A stretch of DNA of 64,000 nt, taken from assembly GCA_963210315.1 (NCBI GenBank), contig OY723251.1, positions 1,426,001-1,490,000 of the forward strand, written 5' to 3'. The notes under the pieces were generated by a model that was not told where the DNA came from, did no database searches, and saw only the letters and a program-made list of their open reading frames with translations. The translations under genes were made by a program, and so were the position numbers. This document shows, piece by piece, positions 1 to 11,240 of this stretch. How positions within the stretch are numbered: position 1 is the first letter of the stretch; each line of letters starts with the position of its first letter. The stretch comes from Rhynchopus euleeides (lineage: Eukaryota; Euglenozoa; Diplonemea; Diplonemida; Diplonemidae).

Positions 1-161
1 GTACGGGCTTATGACCCCCCCTACCCCCCCCCCCCCCCCGCATAGCTTGGAAAACCTACACGGTGGGATCTTGTAAATTTTACATGTATAACTACAAGTA
101 TATACATGTATTATACATGTATAATACTTGCATGTCAACTATTATACATGTATAATACATG

Positions 162-690
162 TACCGTAAACAGAATAAATCTGGACCGTAAGAAGTCCTG
201 GACGTAATAATGCTGGACCGTAAAAATTCTGGACCCCGGGGGTCCAAACCGATTGGACCTTTTTTCCGGTCCAGAGTGGTTTGCTGTTCCCCCCAAGGTC
301 ACCGGGTTTCTGCTCCCGCGGGAAGCGTTCACAAGCGTGAACGGGACTTCCCCAGCCCCTTGACTGATCTGGACCCCCTTCCCCTTCGGCCCCTTGACTG
401 ATCTGGACCCCCACGAGTGGGGGTCTGAACCCCACTATCGGGGGTCGTATGGGCACCAATAATAGGCAGTGCAGACTCCCGATATCGGGGGTCCAGACCC
501 CCAATAGCGGGGGTCGCTCTGACCCCGCCCCAGACCCCCGCTCCAGGGGGTGGGGGTCCACCGTGTGAGAAATCGCCATGTATCGCCAAGTCCCCCAAAC
601 TGGTCTGGACCGGACAAATTCTGGACCTCGGGGGGGGTCTGGAGGTGGATTGGACCTTTTTTACGGTTCAGATTTATTCTGTTTACGGTA
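162..690. mobile_element. Family B MITE nested in element D
   Basis: About 529 bp bounded by inverted repeats, TACCGTAAACAGAATAAATC at 162 and its reverse complement ending at 690. The outer TA on both sides is the likely target duplication. The inside is GC-rich, with repeated GGACCCCC and CTGGACC motifs. The short ORFs across it are not conserved genes. The tip CCGTAAAC is shared with transposon C, which suggests mobilisation by a related transposase. Confidence 0.7.
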
Positions 691-924
691 TATGCCTGAA
701 ATATACATGTAAAATACATGTATATCAAGTAAAAATACAAGTATAATACTTGCATGTCAACTATTATACTTGTATTTTTACTTGATATACATGTATTTTA
801 CATGTATATTTCAGGCATTTACATGTATTTTACATGTATAATACTTGTCATGCAAGTATTTTACATGTATAATACTTGCATGACAAGTATTATACATGTA
901 AAATACATGTAAATGCCTGAAATA

Positions 925-1241
925 TACCGTATACGTAAATATTATGGAACGTAAATATTATGGAACGGGCCCATTTTTGGCCGGTCCGTTCCATAATATT
1001 TACGTTCCAAAATATTTACAGGGCCAGTTGGGGACTCGGTGGTGAGGACGGCTTGCGTCAGGAATCGCGCGAAAAGTGCACGAGTAGGTCCCGTCAGGGA
1101 CTCTGTACGCCGTCCGATCACCTGGTCCAAGTCCCCGAGTCGCAGAAAGCCCTGTAAATATTATGGAACGAAAAAAATCTGGAACGCCAACCCACCAGCG
1201 TTCCATAATATTTACGTTCCAAAATATTTACGTATACGGTA
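925..1241 (+). mobile_element. Family A MITE, copy 1
   Basis: About 317 bp with inverted ends TACCGTATACGTAAATATT and the reverse complement. A 140-bp core runs from CAGGGCCAGTTGGGG to GAAAGCCCTG and is itself an imperfect inverted repeat (GGGGACTCGG against CCGAGTC). It is inserted in the ACATGTA-rich body of element D with TA flanks. It encodes no transposase. Confidence 0.8.
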
Positions 1242-1386
1242 CATGTAAAATACATGTATATCAAGTAAAAATACAAGTATAATAGTTGACATGCAAGTAT
1301 TATACTTGTATTTTTACTTGATATACATGTATTTTACATGTATATTTCAGGCATATACCGTATACGTAAATATTATGGAACGTAAA

Positions 1387-1735
1387 TACCGTATACGTAA
1401 ATATTATGGAACGTAAATATTATGGAACGGGCCCATTTTTGCCTGGTCCGTTCCATAATATTTACGTTCCAAAATATTTACAGGGCCAGTTGGGGACTCG
1501 GTGGTGAGGATGGCTTGCCTCAGGAATCGCGCGAAAAGTGCACGAGTAGGCCCCGTCAGGGACTCTGTATGCCGTCCGATCACCTGGCCCAAGTCCCCGA
1601 GTCGCAGAAAGCCCTGTAAATATTATGGAACGAAAAAAATCTGGAACGCCAACCCACCAGCGTTCCAAAATATTTACGTTCCATAATATTTACGTTCCAT
1701 AATATTTACGTTCCAAAATATTTACGTATACGGTA
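1387..1735 (+). mobile_element. Family A MITE, copy 2
   Basis: Same ends and core as copy 1, with a few substitutions (GCCTGGTCC for GCCGGTCC near the left arm). A second partial left end starts at 1356. Subterminal repeats of TATTATGGAACGTAAA are present in extra copies compared with copy 1. Confidence 0.8.
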
Positions 1736-2035
1736 TTATGGAACGGGCCCATTTTTGGCCGGTCCGTTCCATAATATTTACGTTCCAAAATATTTACAGG
1801 GCCAGTTGGGGACTCGGTGGTGAGGACGGCTTGCGTCAGGAATCGCGCGAAAAGTGCACGAGTAGGTCCCGTCAGGGACTCTGCATGCCGTCCGATCACC
1901 TGGTCCAAGTCCCCGAGTCGCAGAAAGCCCTGTAAATATTATGGAACGAAAAAAATCTGGAACGCCAACCCACCAGCGTTCCAAAATATTTACGTTCCAT
2001 AATATTTACGTTCCAAAATATTTACGTATACGGTA
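1736..2035 (+). mobile_element. Family A MITE, copy 3 (5' truncated)
   Basis: It directly abuts copy 2 and shares its terminal CGTATACGGTA. It begins at TTATGGAACGGGCCC and so lacks the outer left repeat. The core and right end are complete. This looks like a recombination product between two tandem copies. Confidence 0.75.
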
Positions 2036-2092
2036 CATGTATTATACATGTATAATAGTTGACATGCAAGTATTATACATGTATAATACATG

Positions 2093-2410
2093 TACCGTAT
2101 ACGTAAATATTATGGAACGGGCCCATTTTTGGCCGGTCCGTTCCATAATATTTACGTTTCAAAATATTTACAGGGCCAGTTGGGCCACTCGGTGGTGAGG
2201 ACGGCTTGCGTCAGGAATCGCGCGAAAAGTGCACGAGTAGGTCTCGTCAGGGACTCTGTACGCCGTCCGATCACCTGGTCCAAGTCCCCGAGTCGCAGAA
2301 AGCCCTGTAAATATTATGGAACGAAAAAAATCTGGAACGCCAACCCACCAGCGTTCCATAATATTTACGTTCCATAATATTTACGTTCCAAAATATTTAC
2401 GTATACGGTA
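2093..2410 (+). mobile_element. Family A MITE, copy 4
   Basis: A complete copy with both TACCGTATACG ends. It shares GGGCCACTCGG and GTCTCGTCAGG variants with the copy at 15551-15900, so those two are the closest pair in this window. Confidence 0.8.
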
Positions 2411-2456
2411 TATACTTGTAGTTATACATGTAAAATTTACAAGATCCCACCGTGTA

Positions 2457-5290
2457 TCGAGGCTCTGAACCACGACGGTTGTTCCCTTGAGCTTTCCTGT
2501 CTGCAGTTTATTCAGTTAATTCGAACGAGTGTTTCTTGCCGTCTTGCTACTGTTTTCCTTGCTTACTTTCCAAAACGTGCGTGTATGTGTTCTCAGCAGC
2601 CATTCAACAGAATCTGCTTCGCTTGCGGGGGAAAGAAAAAGGAAGGGTGTCTTCATCCTGTTCGACTCGGAGCCAGGTGTGGGAATGCCCCCCGTTTGAC
2701 GTACATAGGACCTCCCTTCCTCCTTTTCCGCGATGTGCCTTATCTGTTCCGTGTGCTGCTGCTGACCCTTCAACGCGCGACATTCCTTTTTCTGTGTACG
2801 TTTCGTACGTCGGAGTGTTCCTGCGAGAGCAACACCCGTCTCCTGTTTGCTCTTTCTCTTGGGCCCCCTCGGCCTCACTGAGCTGTGCCAGTGTGCCAGT
2901 GTGGTCGCCACGGAAGGTGCGCGCCCTCGCAATTGACGGATCCATGTGGCTTTTCCCCTTTGATGAGCACCCCGCCACAGTTGAAATCATACCAATCATG
3001 CACTCGGAATTTTGAAATCGCTCGGGAAAAAACACTCCTGGGCATCCGAGAAAATTTCAGAATAATACAGTATCCCCCCCCCCCCCCCTCCCCTGCTTGC
3101 GGGAGGCGGGGGGGGTGCCACTGTGTCCACCACTGCCTGGCCGTCTTTACATCAGGCCGAAGGTCGACACCCCCAACTGTGCTGCGGTGCAAATCTGAAG
3201 GAAGGAACGGAGCCATTTGGGATTCGCCGATTGCGAGAGAACACCTCCCCACCGCCTAGCCGCCTTGCTCCGGTGTGCTGTTCTGCAAGGATTTGCACTG
3301 GGCATGCAGTTCTCTGCGCTGCGATCGCAACTCTCGGAATGCAGGAATACGATTCGCTCGGCCGGGCTGTGTGTTGCCAGGGTGGTGGAAGGTTCTAACA
3401 AAGGTGGGCTGACAGGGAACGGAACAGCGATAAAGTCGTTCAGATCGTTCATAACAGTTGGCGGTTCATAACCATTGGCGGCTCTGTGTCAAGTGGCCCC
3501 CTCGTGAACTACTCCTATTCGGTGGTGGCTGAAAGTTGGTCATTCGGGCCCACCTGAGTGATAGATGTTGTTTTTTGAAAAGGAACCCAGTGCAGCTGAC
3601 AGCCCCGTTGAGCTGTGGCTGCACTACACCAACAGGAATCCGAAAGAATCAGGAGTCTTGGCCAAGGCGCGTTTTTTTACTGGCGTATTTCTTCAATTGT
3701 TGTTGTGAGGAACATATATGGGGCTGTTGTTTGTCGCGCCAAATCCGGATCCCCCCGGTTTTTTTTTTGCGAGAAAAATCACACGCCGAATTGTTGTCGA
3801 AAACTTCCGAATTGGCGAAGACCCGCCGGCGGGTGGGGCATTTCGAGCGAACGCCATCCATGCACACCCTGTGTGCCCCACCCCGGTTGCATCCCGAGTT
3901 GCTGGATCGCCTTGGATTTTGTCTCTGGCCCGCTGCCCACCTCACATCCCCTCAGTGTTAGCACCCCTTTTCGTCACACGTCGCTTTAGTTTCTGCCTTG
4001 ACGAGCGAACTGAATTGCCACCACGCTACTAAGTTTGCTACCAGATGTGATCACCCTACTGCTCGTTTTTAGCAATAACGGGTGTCATTTGAGTAGCGCT
4101 TGCCATGCGGTATTGCCACACGTTAGCCCACGCGCCAAAAAAAACAATGAATATGTTGAACACTGCCCCCTACCCACTATGTGGGGAACTGGGCGTCAGA
4201 GGGACAGAACGGGTCCGCGCAGTAGCCTAGCTCTCGCAGCGCCGGTGATTGTCGCCACCAAAAAAAATATATGGCTAGCCCGTCTCTTTTGAGTACTGCG
4301 CCGTGCACAACCCTTTCCCACACCCCCCCCCCCCCCCCTCCCACCCTGTTTCTAAGAAACTGGCAATCGAATAAGTGAATGTGTGCTGAGTGGAGGGGGC
4401 CTTCGGTTAGAAGTGCAGCAGAGTGAGTTCTGCCCCCTCACGAAGTGGGGGGCATCACTGGCACAGAGGGAACGGCACTCCCCTGCGAGGGTCTTCCGCC
4501 CTGTGGGAGCACTGCGGGGTCTTGCGCTCGGAAGTGCAGGAAGATGGAATGCGTGTATGTGTGCCTCACAAAACTGGCTGCAAAAAAAGTGACACGAGTC
4601 TTGACACGCAGTGCCTGGTTGCAACAGTGCCACATCCTGATGATCGCACAGTGGGATGGCACACAGCGGGGGAGGGCTCCCCCCCCTCCAATGTTATTGT
4701 TCTTTGCTATTGCCGTCATCTCACACCCCCCCCCCCCCTTTATTCTCCTCAAATCCATTCTATTCTCGTCCTGCGGAAGCCTGCACGCAGTGTGCATGCT
4801 TGACGTTTGATTCGCATTGACTGAAGTAAAAATTACGAAGGAAAAACCCACCCCCCCCCCCCCAACAGAAAATAAAATGACATTCCCCATCAGGTTTTGA
4901 GCGTTTTGATCGTGTCTTTCACCTCGGCTTTGAACGATTTTGAACGATTTTTGGCCGTGCTCGTAGCATTCCCCGTTGAGGGGGTCGCTATTTCGTGTTC
5001 TCCTGGCCGCACGGAGGCATTGCCTTACGTCGCCTCTTCCTCTTTTCCTTTGGTGGTGTGTTGGTCTGGCACAGAGGGCGGGACCGTGCTGATATGCACA
5101 GTGACGACTCTCCCTTTTGTTTTGTGCCCGCCTCTACCGAGATTCGGCTGATGCCTCTCAGACTGGGGGCGGGCGGTCGCCGACGCTGACGCGCCTGGCG
5201 GCCTGTGGAAAGTGACGTGGGGCTGGGATGGGGGGGGGGGGGGGTGCTGGGAGGTCGGGCCGAAGCCCTTGTTCTCTGATGATGTTATTT
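2457..5290. other. No gene recognised; low-complexity spacer
   Basis: The six frames hold only short overlapping ORFs with no family signature. Poly-C runs occur near 3076-3089, 4323-4340, 4725-4738 and 4850-4862. I see no inverted-repeat element or tandem array here. Short exons of an intron-rich gene cannot be excluded by eye. Confidence 0.5.
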
Positions 5291-5293
5291 GGT

Positions 5294-5683
5294 TCACGCG
5301 TTCAGGTAGTCCTTCTCGCCGTGCTCCGTTACCCCTGCCTCGGCCAGGTAGCGCAGCGCCTCCTTGCAGTTGTGCAACAGCAGGTTGTGCACGTTTGTGG
5401 CTGTGAGGTGGTGTCGGGCCGACGCTGTCGCGGGGCAGCCGAAGAAGAGGTGCTTCAGTGAGACCCCAGGCGGGGGGTTTTTTTTTCCCTCTTGTGTCCC
5501 ATGCCTTGTTTGCAGTGATCGCATTGTTGGCCATCCTTGCTGTAGTTCGGCATGCCGCCCTTCCCACCTTCCCCCACCCCCTCCCCGGCGGTTTTGCTCT
5601 CCGTGTGGTTTGGTGGTACTGGTGAGCCATCTGGGGAAAGAACCTTGACAATCCCGGGCCGGCAGTACGTTCGTCACCCCCAC
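5294..5683 (-). pseudogene. Decayed C-terminal tail of a non-LTR retrotransposon reverse transcriptase
   Basis: On the minus strand, a CDHCKQGMGH segment is followed, after a frame change at the run of T at about 5480, by SLKHLFFGCPA and then HNLLLHNCKEALRYL. The spacing C-x2-C then H-x4-C followed by a Leu/Arg-rich stretch is typical of the zinc finger at the end of LINE-type reverse transcriptases. The frame breaks and the absence of a recognisable RT core mean it is a relic. Two diverged direct repeats upstream (around 5720-5780 and 5838-5890, about 50 bp each) may be further debris. The match rests on one motif only. Confidence 0.35.
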
Positions 5684-5935
5684 GGGCTCGGCCGGTTTCT
5701 AAACCTTTAGGCAATCTACGTCCGCAGGCCAAGAACCCGGTGTGCAGATGCACGTTGGGAGCCCCCTGAAGTCCGCACACGCCCTCTCTGAGTAGTCCCC
5801 GACCAAGCGCTGGCCTCTCTGACCGACTACCATGCCGCCGCAGGCCAAGAACCCGGTGTGCCGAAGCACGTTGGGAGCCCCCTGAAGTCAACACAGCACC
5901 CCGCCAGTGGCTCCAGCTGTCCCTCCCCATGTCAG

Positions 5936-7440
5936 AGTTGACGGAAAAAGGCGGACCCTCTTTTGTCCCAGTGCTCCGTGCTATGCACTGGGACCCCGTT
6001 GCCCAGGCGGACCAGCCTGGGGGAGCCCTCGGGGTGTGGGGTTGAGTTTTACGACTTCCCTAGGTCTTAGGTAGTTTAAGGTCGTGCCCAGGACCTTTCT
6101 TAGGAGCTTTCTTACCGACAAACGGAGGGGGGGGGGGGGTGGGGGGTGGGAGGAGCACTCCAGAACAAAAATACAGCCACTGCCAAATCTCTCCTCGGAT
6201 ACTTCTTGAAAATCTCATATCTGGCCCCTGGTCTGCCAAGGAGGAGGTGGTTGGGCTGATTGTCCGAGCGACTTCCTTGATCTGTGATCTGTGATCTGTT
6301 GTTGTTGTTGTGTTCTGTGTGGTGAACAAAACGTGTGAAAAAAAGATTTAAAAAAGGGCGGTGTGCCAGCCCTGAAGGCCCCACTCCCACCCCTCTCTCG
6401 TGCTGCGCTCCTGGGGGGATGCCCTCTAACACGGCGTGGCAACCGGTTGCGACGCGTACTCTTCTTTTGTACCCTTCACCCCCCGGCTGCGTCTCGTCAG
6501 AGAAGGCCTGCCTGTAGGGTGGCTCAGCAGAACTCCGGGGGGGGGGGGGGAAGCATGGCAAAACAAGTTAAAAAAAGGGATGATGCAAAAGGGAAAATAT
6601 GTTGCCACATCTTGCCCCCCCCCTCCCCTACCCCCACTCCCTTGCTGCGACAATGACACTACCTAGTCAAGCCGCTTCAACATCATCAAGGGCTAATGTG
6701 GGTGAGCGTGTGTTAGTCATTATCCGCTGTCGAGCACTACGCTGCAGCAGATGTCCCACCCGGTTAGGGTGTAGGGCTGTCTCTGCGGTAATGAATAAAT
6801 TCAAGTGTCTATTGGGTGGCAGTAAAGTTCTCAGAGCCACGGTGCGCCCGGCATGCTGTGGCGGGCAAACCCCCCCCCCCCCCCTCCTAAACAAGGAAAG
6901 AAATGTCAAAGCCTGCAACAAAACCATGCGTGGTTGACGTGGTGGAGACAGGACCAGACCTTGCTCTTTTGCAACCAAAGGCTGGGCAGAACGGCTTACC
7001 GCCTGTGTGTGCGTAGCGAACCATTCTCTACCCTTTCCTCAGGAGCCTGCAGGCAGCTGCGCTCCAACTGCACAGCTCGTCGGGGGGTACAACTCTACCC
7101 AGCTTACAGCCACTTGTTGTGTGTCGTGGCGTGTCATCCCGGCATGCGGCAATCCTTTAATGGAGTCCAGCCTGTGTGCCCGGCGGTGGCTTCCTTCTTG
7201 CGCCTTCGCGGTGCGCACACAACGCCGGCCGTGCTCCTTCGTATTCTATCATCACCAGCAGTGGGCCGTCTTGTCTCTTTTCCCCCTGCTGTGTGTGGCA
7301 CCCCCTCTGCACCTTGCACTTTTTTTTTTCACGCGAAGCCCTCACAGTGCCGATCACTCCGCCCTCCTTGTCTCGTCGTTGCGCTGAAGAACGGTGACAA
7401 GGACCGCCTATATTGTCCCGAGGGGGTATGGAAAAGTCGG
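5936..7440. other. No gene recognised
   Basis: Non-coding sequence with poly-G/C runs at about 6128-6140, 6538-6550, 6618-6628 and 6870-6885. ORFs on both strands overlap one another and show no conserved domain. Confidence 0.5.
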
Positions 7441-7570
7441 TGAAAAAAAATGAGAAAAAATGAGAAAAAATCGGCCGAAATTTGCTGTTTTTCGCTTAAA
7501 AAAGAGTGTGGGGAGTTGGGTCCAGTTTAGCAAAGTGAGCTTATTTTTCGAAAATTGAAAAATTGGGGAC
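7441..7570. repeat. Dispersed A/T-homopolymer repeat related to 39690-39800
   Basis: The stretch around 7480-7545 reads, on the minus strand, TTTGCTAAACTGGACCCAAC then CTCCCCACACTC. The same words occur on the plus strand at about 39695-39730. Both are embedded in AAAAATCGG-type homopolymer sequence. It is a dispersed repeat of unknown type. Confidence 0.6.
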
Positions 7571-9060
7571 ACCAAAAGTCCCCAAACAAGTCTTCGACTT
7601 GGCGCGCAGAGTGATTTTTTTTTGTTAGTTCGGCGTAGCCAACTGGGGAAACTTTCTGTGCCTTTAGCTGGATCGTGCGTCCCCACTCACACCACTTCAT
7701 CAGACCGGGGAGTGGTGTACACAAAGAGTGGGGTCTGCGTTCCAACAAAACAACTTTCGGCAGTAATTGGTTTGTTGTCTCGTTTTGCTGTCACTTTACG
7801 ATCCAGCGGGGGCACAGATAGTTTTTGGTGAAAAAATGCCCCAAAAATTGTCGGGTCAAAAGTTGCTGTTGAAGACGGTGCAAGATCTCTGCAGGCTGGG
7901 TGGGCGCTACGCTGACGGACAACGACAAGCCGGAGGCTGCGACTGTGAAGAATCCAAAGAACGGCCCGGGTCCTCCTCGAGATGGCGGTGCTGGCCCCTG
8001 TTCCCACCGGTGTGACACGGGGCATTCCGGGACGCGATAGCGCTGCTGCACGGATGCCAACGAGGAGGGCCACTCCGAACCCTGAACACCCCGCCAGACC
8101 TGCTTGTTACATCACAAACAGCAGACCCAGAGTGGAGTGCCTCGCCCCGGTAAACTCAAACCCTGCCAGATTGACGAGGCCACCACCTCCTGGCACTGCC
8201 TGCACGTGCACGACAGGAACGGGTGACCTGCAGGTCGTCGTGAGCAGGACCATGGCAAACCACTCGAACCTGTGTGGGGTACGGCTGCTACCGCAACTCG
8301 TCATGTGCGGTGTGCAGCGGGTGCGGGTGCGCCACGACCGGGTGGTGCGTACTCCTCCAGGAGAAGTGGGCGAGCTCATTCCCGCAAACGCCTGAGTCGG
8401 GGATGAACTACCTCCTTCAAAAAGCATCGGAGCACATTGGTGGTCGTGGCGTCAGGGAAACCGACCGTCCTGATGAGAATACGGTAAGTGATGAGAGGAT
8501 GTCGGCGCCGTTTGCCCACGTCGTCAACTGTGGGGAGAGTCTGTCGGAGGCGAGGCGGGGAGGGCCGCGACACAACACGGGAACCGGGTCGCAATTGAAA
8601 AAGGGGGACCGGTTCGCGTGTGGAGGGGGGGTGCGGGGGGGAGGCCCGGCAGGCCAAAGGACCGATGCGCCACAAACCCGCGACCGACGCACCAGACATG
8701 TGTGGGAACGGGGGGTGCGGGGGGGAACAGGATCCCAGACAACAGGACAGGACCTCAGCTGCACGAGTCTTTGTCACGTGGGCTTGACATAAGGTAAAAG
8801 GCCATTGCTACCAACCTGAGAGCAGATAGTGGCCTGGTCTCGGTGACAGCACACGGAAGACTTGCTCTCAACGCGGCATGCGGGTCACAGAAGTCAGAGC
8901 GTGGAGGCAGGGTGACGCGTCATGAAAGAGGACGAAGAGGTGTGGGAGGGAGGAGGCGAGCACAAAAGGGCGTCGGCTACCGCACGCCCTTTGGGCGCAG
9001 CCGACGACCGACCGTACCGGCCCCCGGCCGGGAGGGAGGTGGGGGGGGGGCAAGGCTGGC
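7571..9060. other. No gene recognised
   Basis: Cysteine-rich ORFs near 8100-8400 and Gly/Arg-rich ORFs near 8500-8760 run on several frames at once and look compositional. No conserved motif was recognised. Confidence 0.45.
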
Positions 9061-9062
9061 AG

Positions 9063-9135
9063 CAAATTTTTACTGCACTTTACTGCACTTTATTATACTG
9101 CATTTTACTGCATTTTATTGTATTTTATTTTCCGG
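9063..9135 (+). repeat. TTTACTGCA short tandem repeat, block 1
   Basis: Degenerate tandem units of TTTACTGCACT/TTTACTGCATT. A second block with the same units lies at 9807-9890 in the same orientation, 0.74 kb downstream. Confidence 0.8.
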
Positions 9136-9806
9136 ATTTTTGGATAAAGTGCATGGTCCTGAGTGGTGCCTTGGGCTTCGCATACGTACAGCTGGGAGGA
9201 CCACTATGGACAGGCCAAATGCTGGAGTCACACCCACTTTACAGAGGTGCAGCCACGTCTGCAAGTTTGCGGACAGCCGCAAACCCGCAGAAGATGGCAA
9301 AAAGTACCGCTCCTGCACGGAGGTTCTCCTGAAGGTCACAGGGACGCACCAAGGCTCCGGCAGAGAATGCAGGCCGGGATGGATGTGCCCTGCCTATGTT
9401 GGGTCGGTGGGTTAGCAGGACCTGATCGGTGCGGCCTCCGCCTGGCTTCAGTCCTGCTTTGAGTGCTTTCAGTCCGCTCTGATGTCCAGCCTCCCCGAAC
9501 GGGATGGTGAAGAACCCGTACGCCAGATCAGCTCAGCTGTACAACGTCCGAGGAAGGTGGACTGCCCACCGCACACCGCCGTGCTGGTCCGCCCTGCTGC
9601 GCCTGCGGTGCTGGGGTGCGCCTGCTGCCTGATTGGCCCCGGCGCTCGGAAGCAGCATCAAGCATGCCGAACAGCAGCAGGGCGGGCCTGGCGGGGGTAC
9701 TGCCTTGGTGGCCTTGTGTTGGCCAGAGTGGGCGGATCAGGGTCCCCTGGCACGGCAGGTCAGCGTCCTGCCCACCGTCACGCCGAGCCACCCCTACAAC
9801 ACGCTC

Positions 9807-9890
9807 TCCTGCACTTTATTGCACTTTACTGCATTTTACTGCACTTTACTGCATTTTATTGCACTTTATTTTATTTTATGTTTTTTATTT
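9807..9890 (+). repeat. TTTACTGCA short tandem repeat, block 2
   Basis: Units of GCACTTTACT/GCATTTTACT, the same family as block 1. The 670 bp between the blocks hold no recognisable gene. Confidence 0.8.
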
Positions 9891-9961
9891 TTAAAATGCA
9901 GCATTTGTCCAGCCTTGGGGGGGGGGGGGGGGGGCCGGGGGCGGGGGGCGTGGGGGGCTCC

Positions 9962-9978
9962 GGGGGGCGAAGCCCCCC
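9962..9978. other. Hairpin with GAA triloop beside a poly-G tract
   Basis: GGGGGGC, GAA, GCCCCCC: a perfect 7-bp stem closed by GAA. It follows a run of about 16 G at 9917 onward. It is one of several GAA-triloop hairpins in the window. Confidence 0.8.
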
Positions 9979-10020
9979 GGAAAAAATTTTTTTCGGCCAA
10001 AAATAGCTATTTATTGTACT

Positions 10021-10233
10021 GAAATAATCTTCACATTATTTTACGCGGAGGGGGGCCTGCTACATAAAGTAACATTATTTTACGCGAGCGAAGCGAGCGT
10101 AAAATTGAAGTCATGTTGCCGAGCGAAGCGAGGCGACATGTGGAAGTCACCTTAACGAGCGAAGCGAGTTGAGGTGTTATTACTTTATGTAGTAGCAGGC
10201 CCCCCTCCGCGTAAAATAATGTGAAGATTATTT
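10021..10233. mobile_element. Fold-back element containing three hairpins with the same loop
   Basis: The arms 10021-10072 and 10179-10233 are near-perfect inverted repeats (AATCTTCACATTATTTTACG on the left). Between them lie three hairpins, 10077-10105, 10112-10140 and 10148-10176. They have different 9-bp stems but an identical 11-nt apex GAGCGAAGCGA. No ORF is plausible. The structure resembles a palindromic MITE or an organelle-type palindrome insertion. Confidence 0.75.
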
Positions 10234-10249
10234 TTTGTGCAATAGGTTG

Positions 10250-10853
10250 TTTTATCTCCCTGAAATAATGTTCTCTCATCAAAATAGCCTAAGGGGGTCT
10301 TCGCTACGGGGTGGTCGTCAGTGCATTTTGGTGCATTTCCTGTTGAATTGGCTGAAAACTGACGAAATTTGTCGAAGTTTGTCGACCAGCAAAGACCCCC
10401 TAAGTCCCTGCAAGATAAGAAGATTATTTAATCCTCCACCAGCACAACGTTGAAACGTGCAGCGGATTTTTTGAACCCCATAAAGTTAGATTATTTTACA
10501 GTAAAATAATGTGCAGATTTGTTGGACTGCAGGGACCCCAGATCACGCATAGGTTTACAGTGAAGTAATTTAGATTGTTTCGACCTGCCTAAAGACATTG
10601 TTTTATTTTGGCCGACTTTTATTTTAGGTGATTTCCCCTGTGAGGCAATAATGTCGCTTTTCTTTACAGGTTGTACAGAAACTTACGCGGAGGGCGGTCT
10701 ACATTATTTTACAGTCAAATAATCTAACTTTATGGGGTTCGAAAAATCTACTGCACGTTTTCAACGTTGTGCTGGTGGAGGATTAAATAATCTTCTTATC
10801 TTGCAGGGCCGCAGGCTATTTTGATGAGAGAACATTATTTTAGGGAGATAATT
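10250..10853. mobile_element. Fold-back element H with long inverted arms
   Basis: Left-arm words TTATCTCCCTGAAATAATG, CTCTCATCAAAATAGCC, TAATCCTCCACCAGCACAAC and CCCCATAAAGTTAGATTATT all recur as reverse complements in the right arm (about 10690-10853). The left arm is interrupted by a family G insertion. There is no coding capacity. Confidence 0.75.
10291..10403 (+). mobile_element. Family G mini-MITE, copy 1, inserted in element H
   Basis: About 112 bp bounded by inverted GGGGGTCTTCGCT and AGCAAAGACCCCC. It is absent from the matching position in the other arm of H, which shows it as a later insertion. The same element is at 62589-62700 in the opposite orientation. Confidence 0.75.
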
Positions 10854-10859
10854 TTTTTT

Positions 10860-11127
10860 TTTGCATACACGTTAAGTGTTCTAAGAAACCAGACATAACC
10901 AGAAGACCAACATCATGTTCGTGCTAGCACTTTTCCCTTTTGTCATCACACCCGTGCGCCAAAACAGGTTAGGCCTTATATTTGGCTGCGTTCAACGAAA
11001 AAAGACACTTCTTTCCGGAGTTTAGCTAGCACGATTCAGTTGGGCGATTCATTTGTCTGGTTTCGACATGTCGAAGATCCGGCCACCCTGGGGCAGCAGC
11101 CTGGACTGGTGGCCACCCCAACCAAAA
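10860..11127. other. No gene recognised
   Basis: AT-rich to mixed sequence between element H and repeat R. No ORF or inverted repeat was seen. Confidence 0.5.
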
Positions 11128-11240
11128 AAAATCCCCGCCCCCAGGTTCCCCCTGCCCACCTGGACGGACCCAAGTGCCTCACACCGGATCTCTCCCCACC
11201 CGGTGGTCCACCTGACGGATACGCGAAAAAAAAAAAAAAT
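11128..11240 (+). repeat. Family R repeat with A-tail, copy 1
   Basis: About 110 bp starting CCCCGCCCCCAGGTTCCCC and ending GACGGATACGCG followed by about 13 A. The same sequence with its own A-tail lies at 15355-15463. A shared body with an A-rich 3' end suggests a short retroposed element. I could not identify target duplications. Confidence 0.65.

Larger units (their letters stand above)
59..2454. mobile_element. Family D inverted-repeat element, TA target duplication, filled with nested MITEs
   Basis: The ends are inverted repeats of about 44 bp: CACGGTGGGATCTTG at 59 and its reverse complement ending at 2454. Both ends are flanked by TA (57-58 and 2455-2456), as expected for Tc1/mariner/pogo-type insertion. 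The body is a lattice of short palindromes (ACATGTA, CATGCAAG, ACTTGATATACATGTA) and carries one family B and four family A insertions. No transposase is encoded, so it is non-autonomous. Partial copies end at 30398 and 57970. Confidence 0.8.

Noticed and set aside
942..2377. Repeated 60-95 residue ORFs (VRTACVRNRAKSARVGPVRDS and antisense)
   Set aside because: They lie within family A MITEs, overlap on both strands and appear conserved only because the MITE copies are nearly identical.
5025..5930. 301-residue minus-strand ORF
   Set aside because: The coding-like signal in this region (zinc-finger tail) lies in other frames. This frame is Arg/Gly/Pro-rich and compositional.
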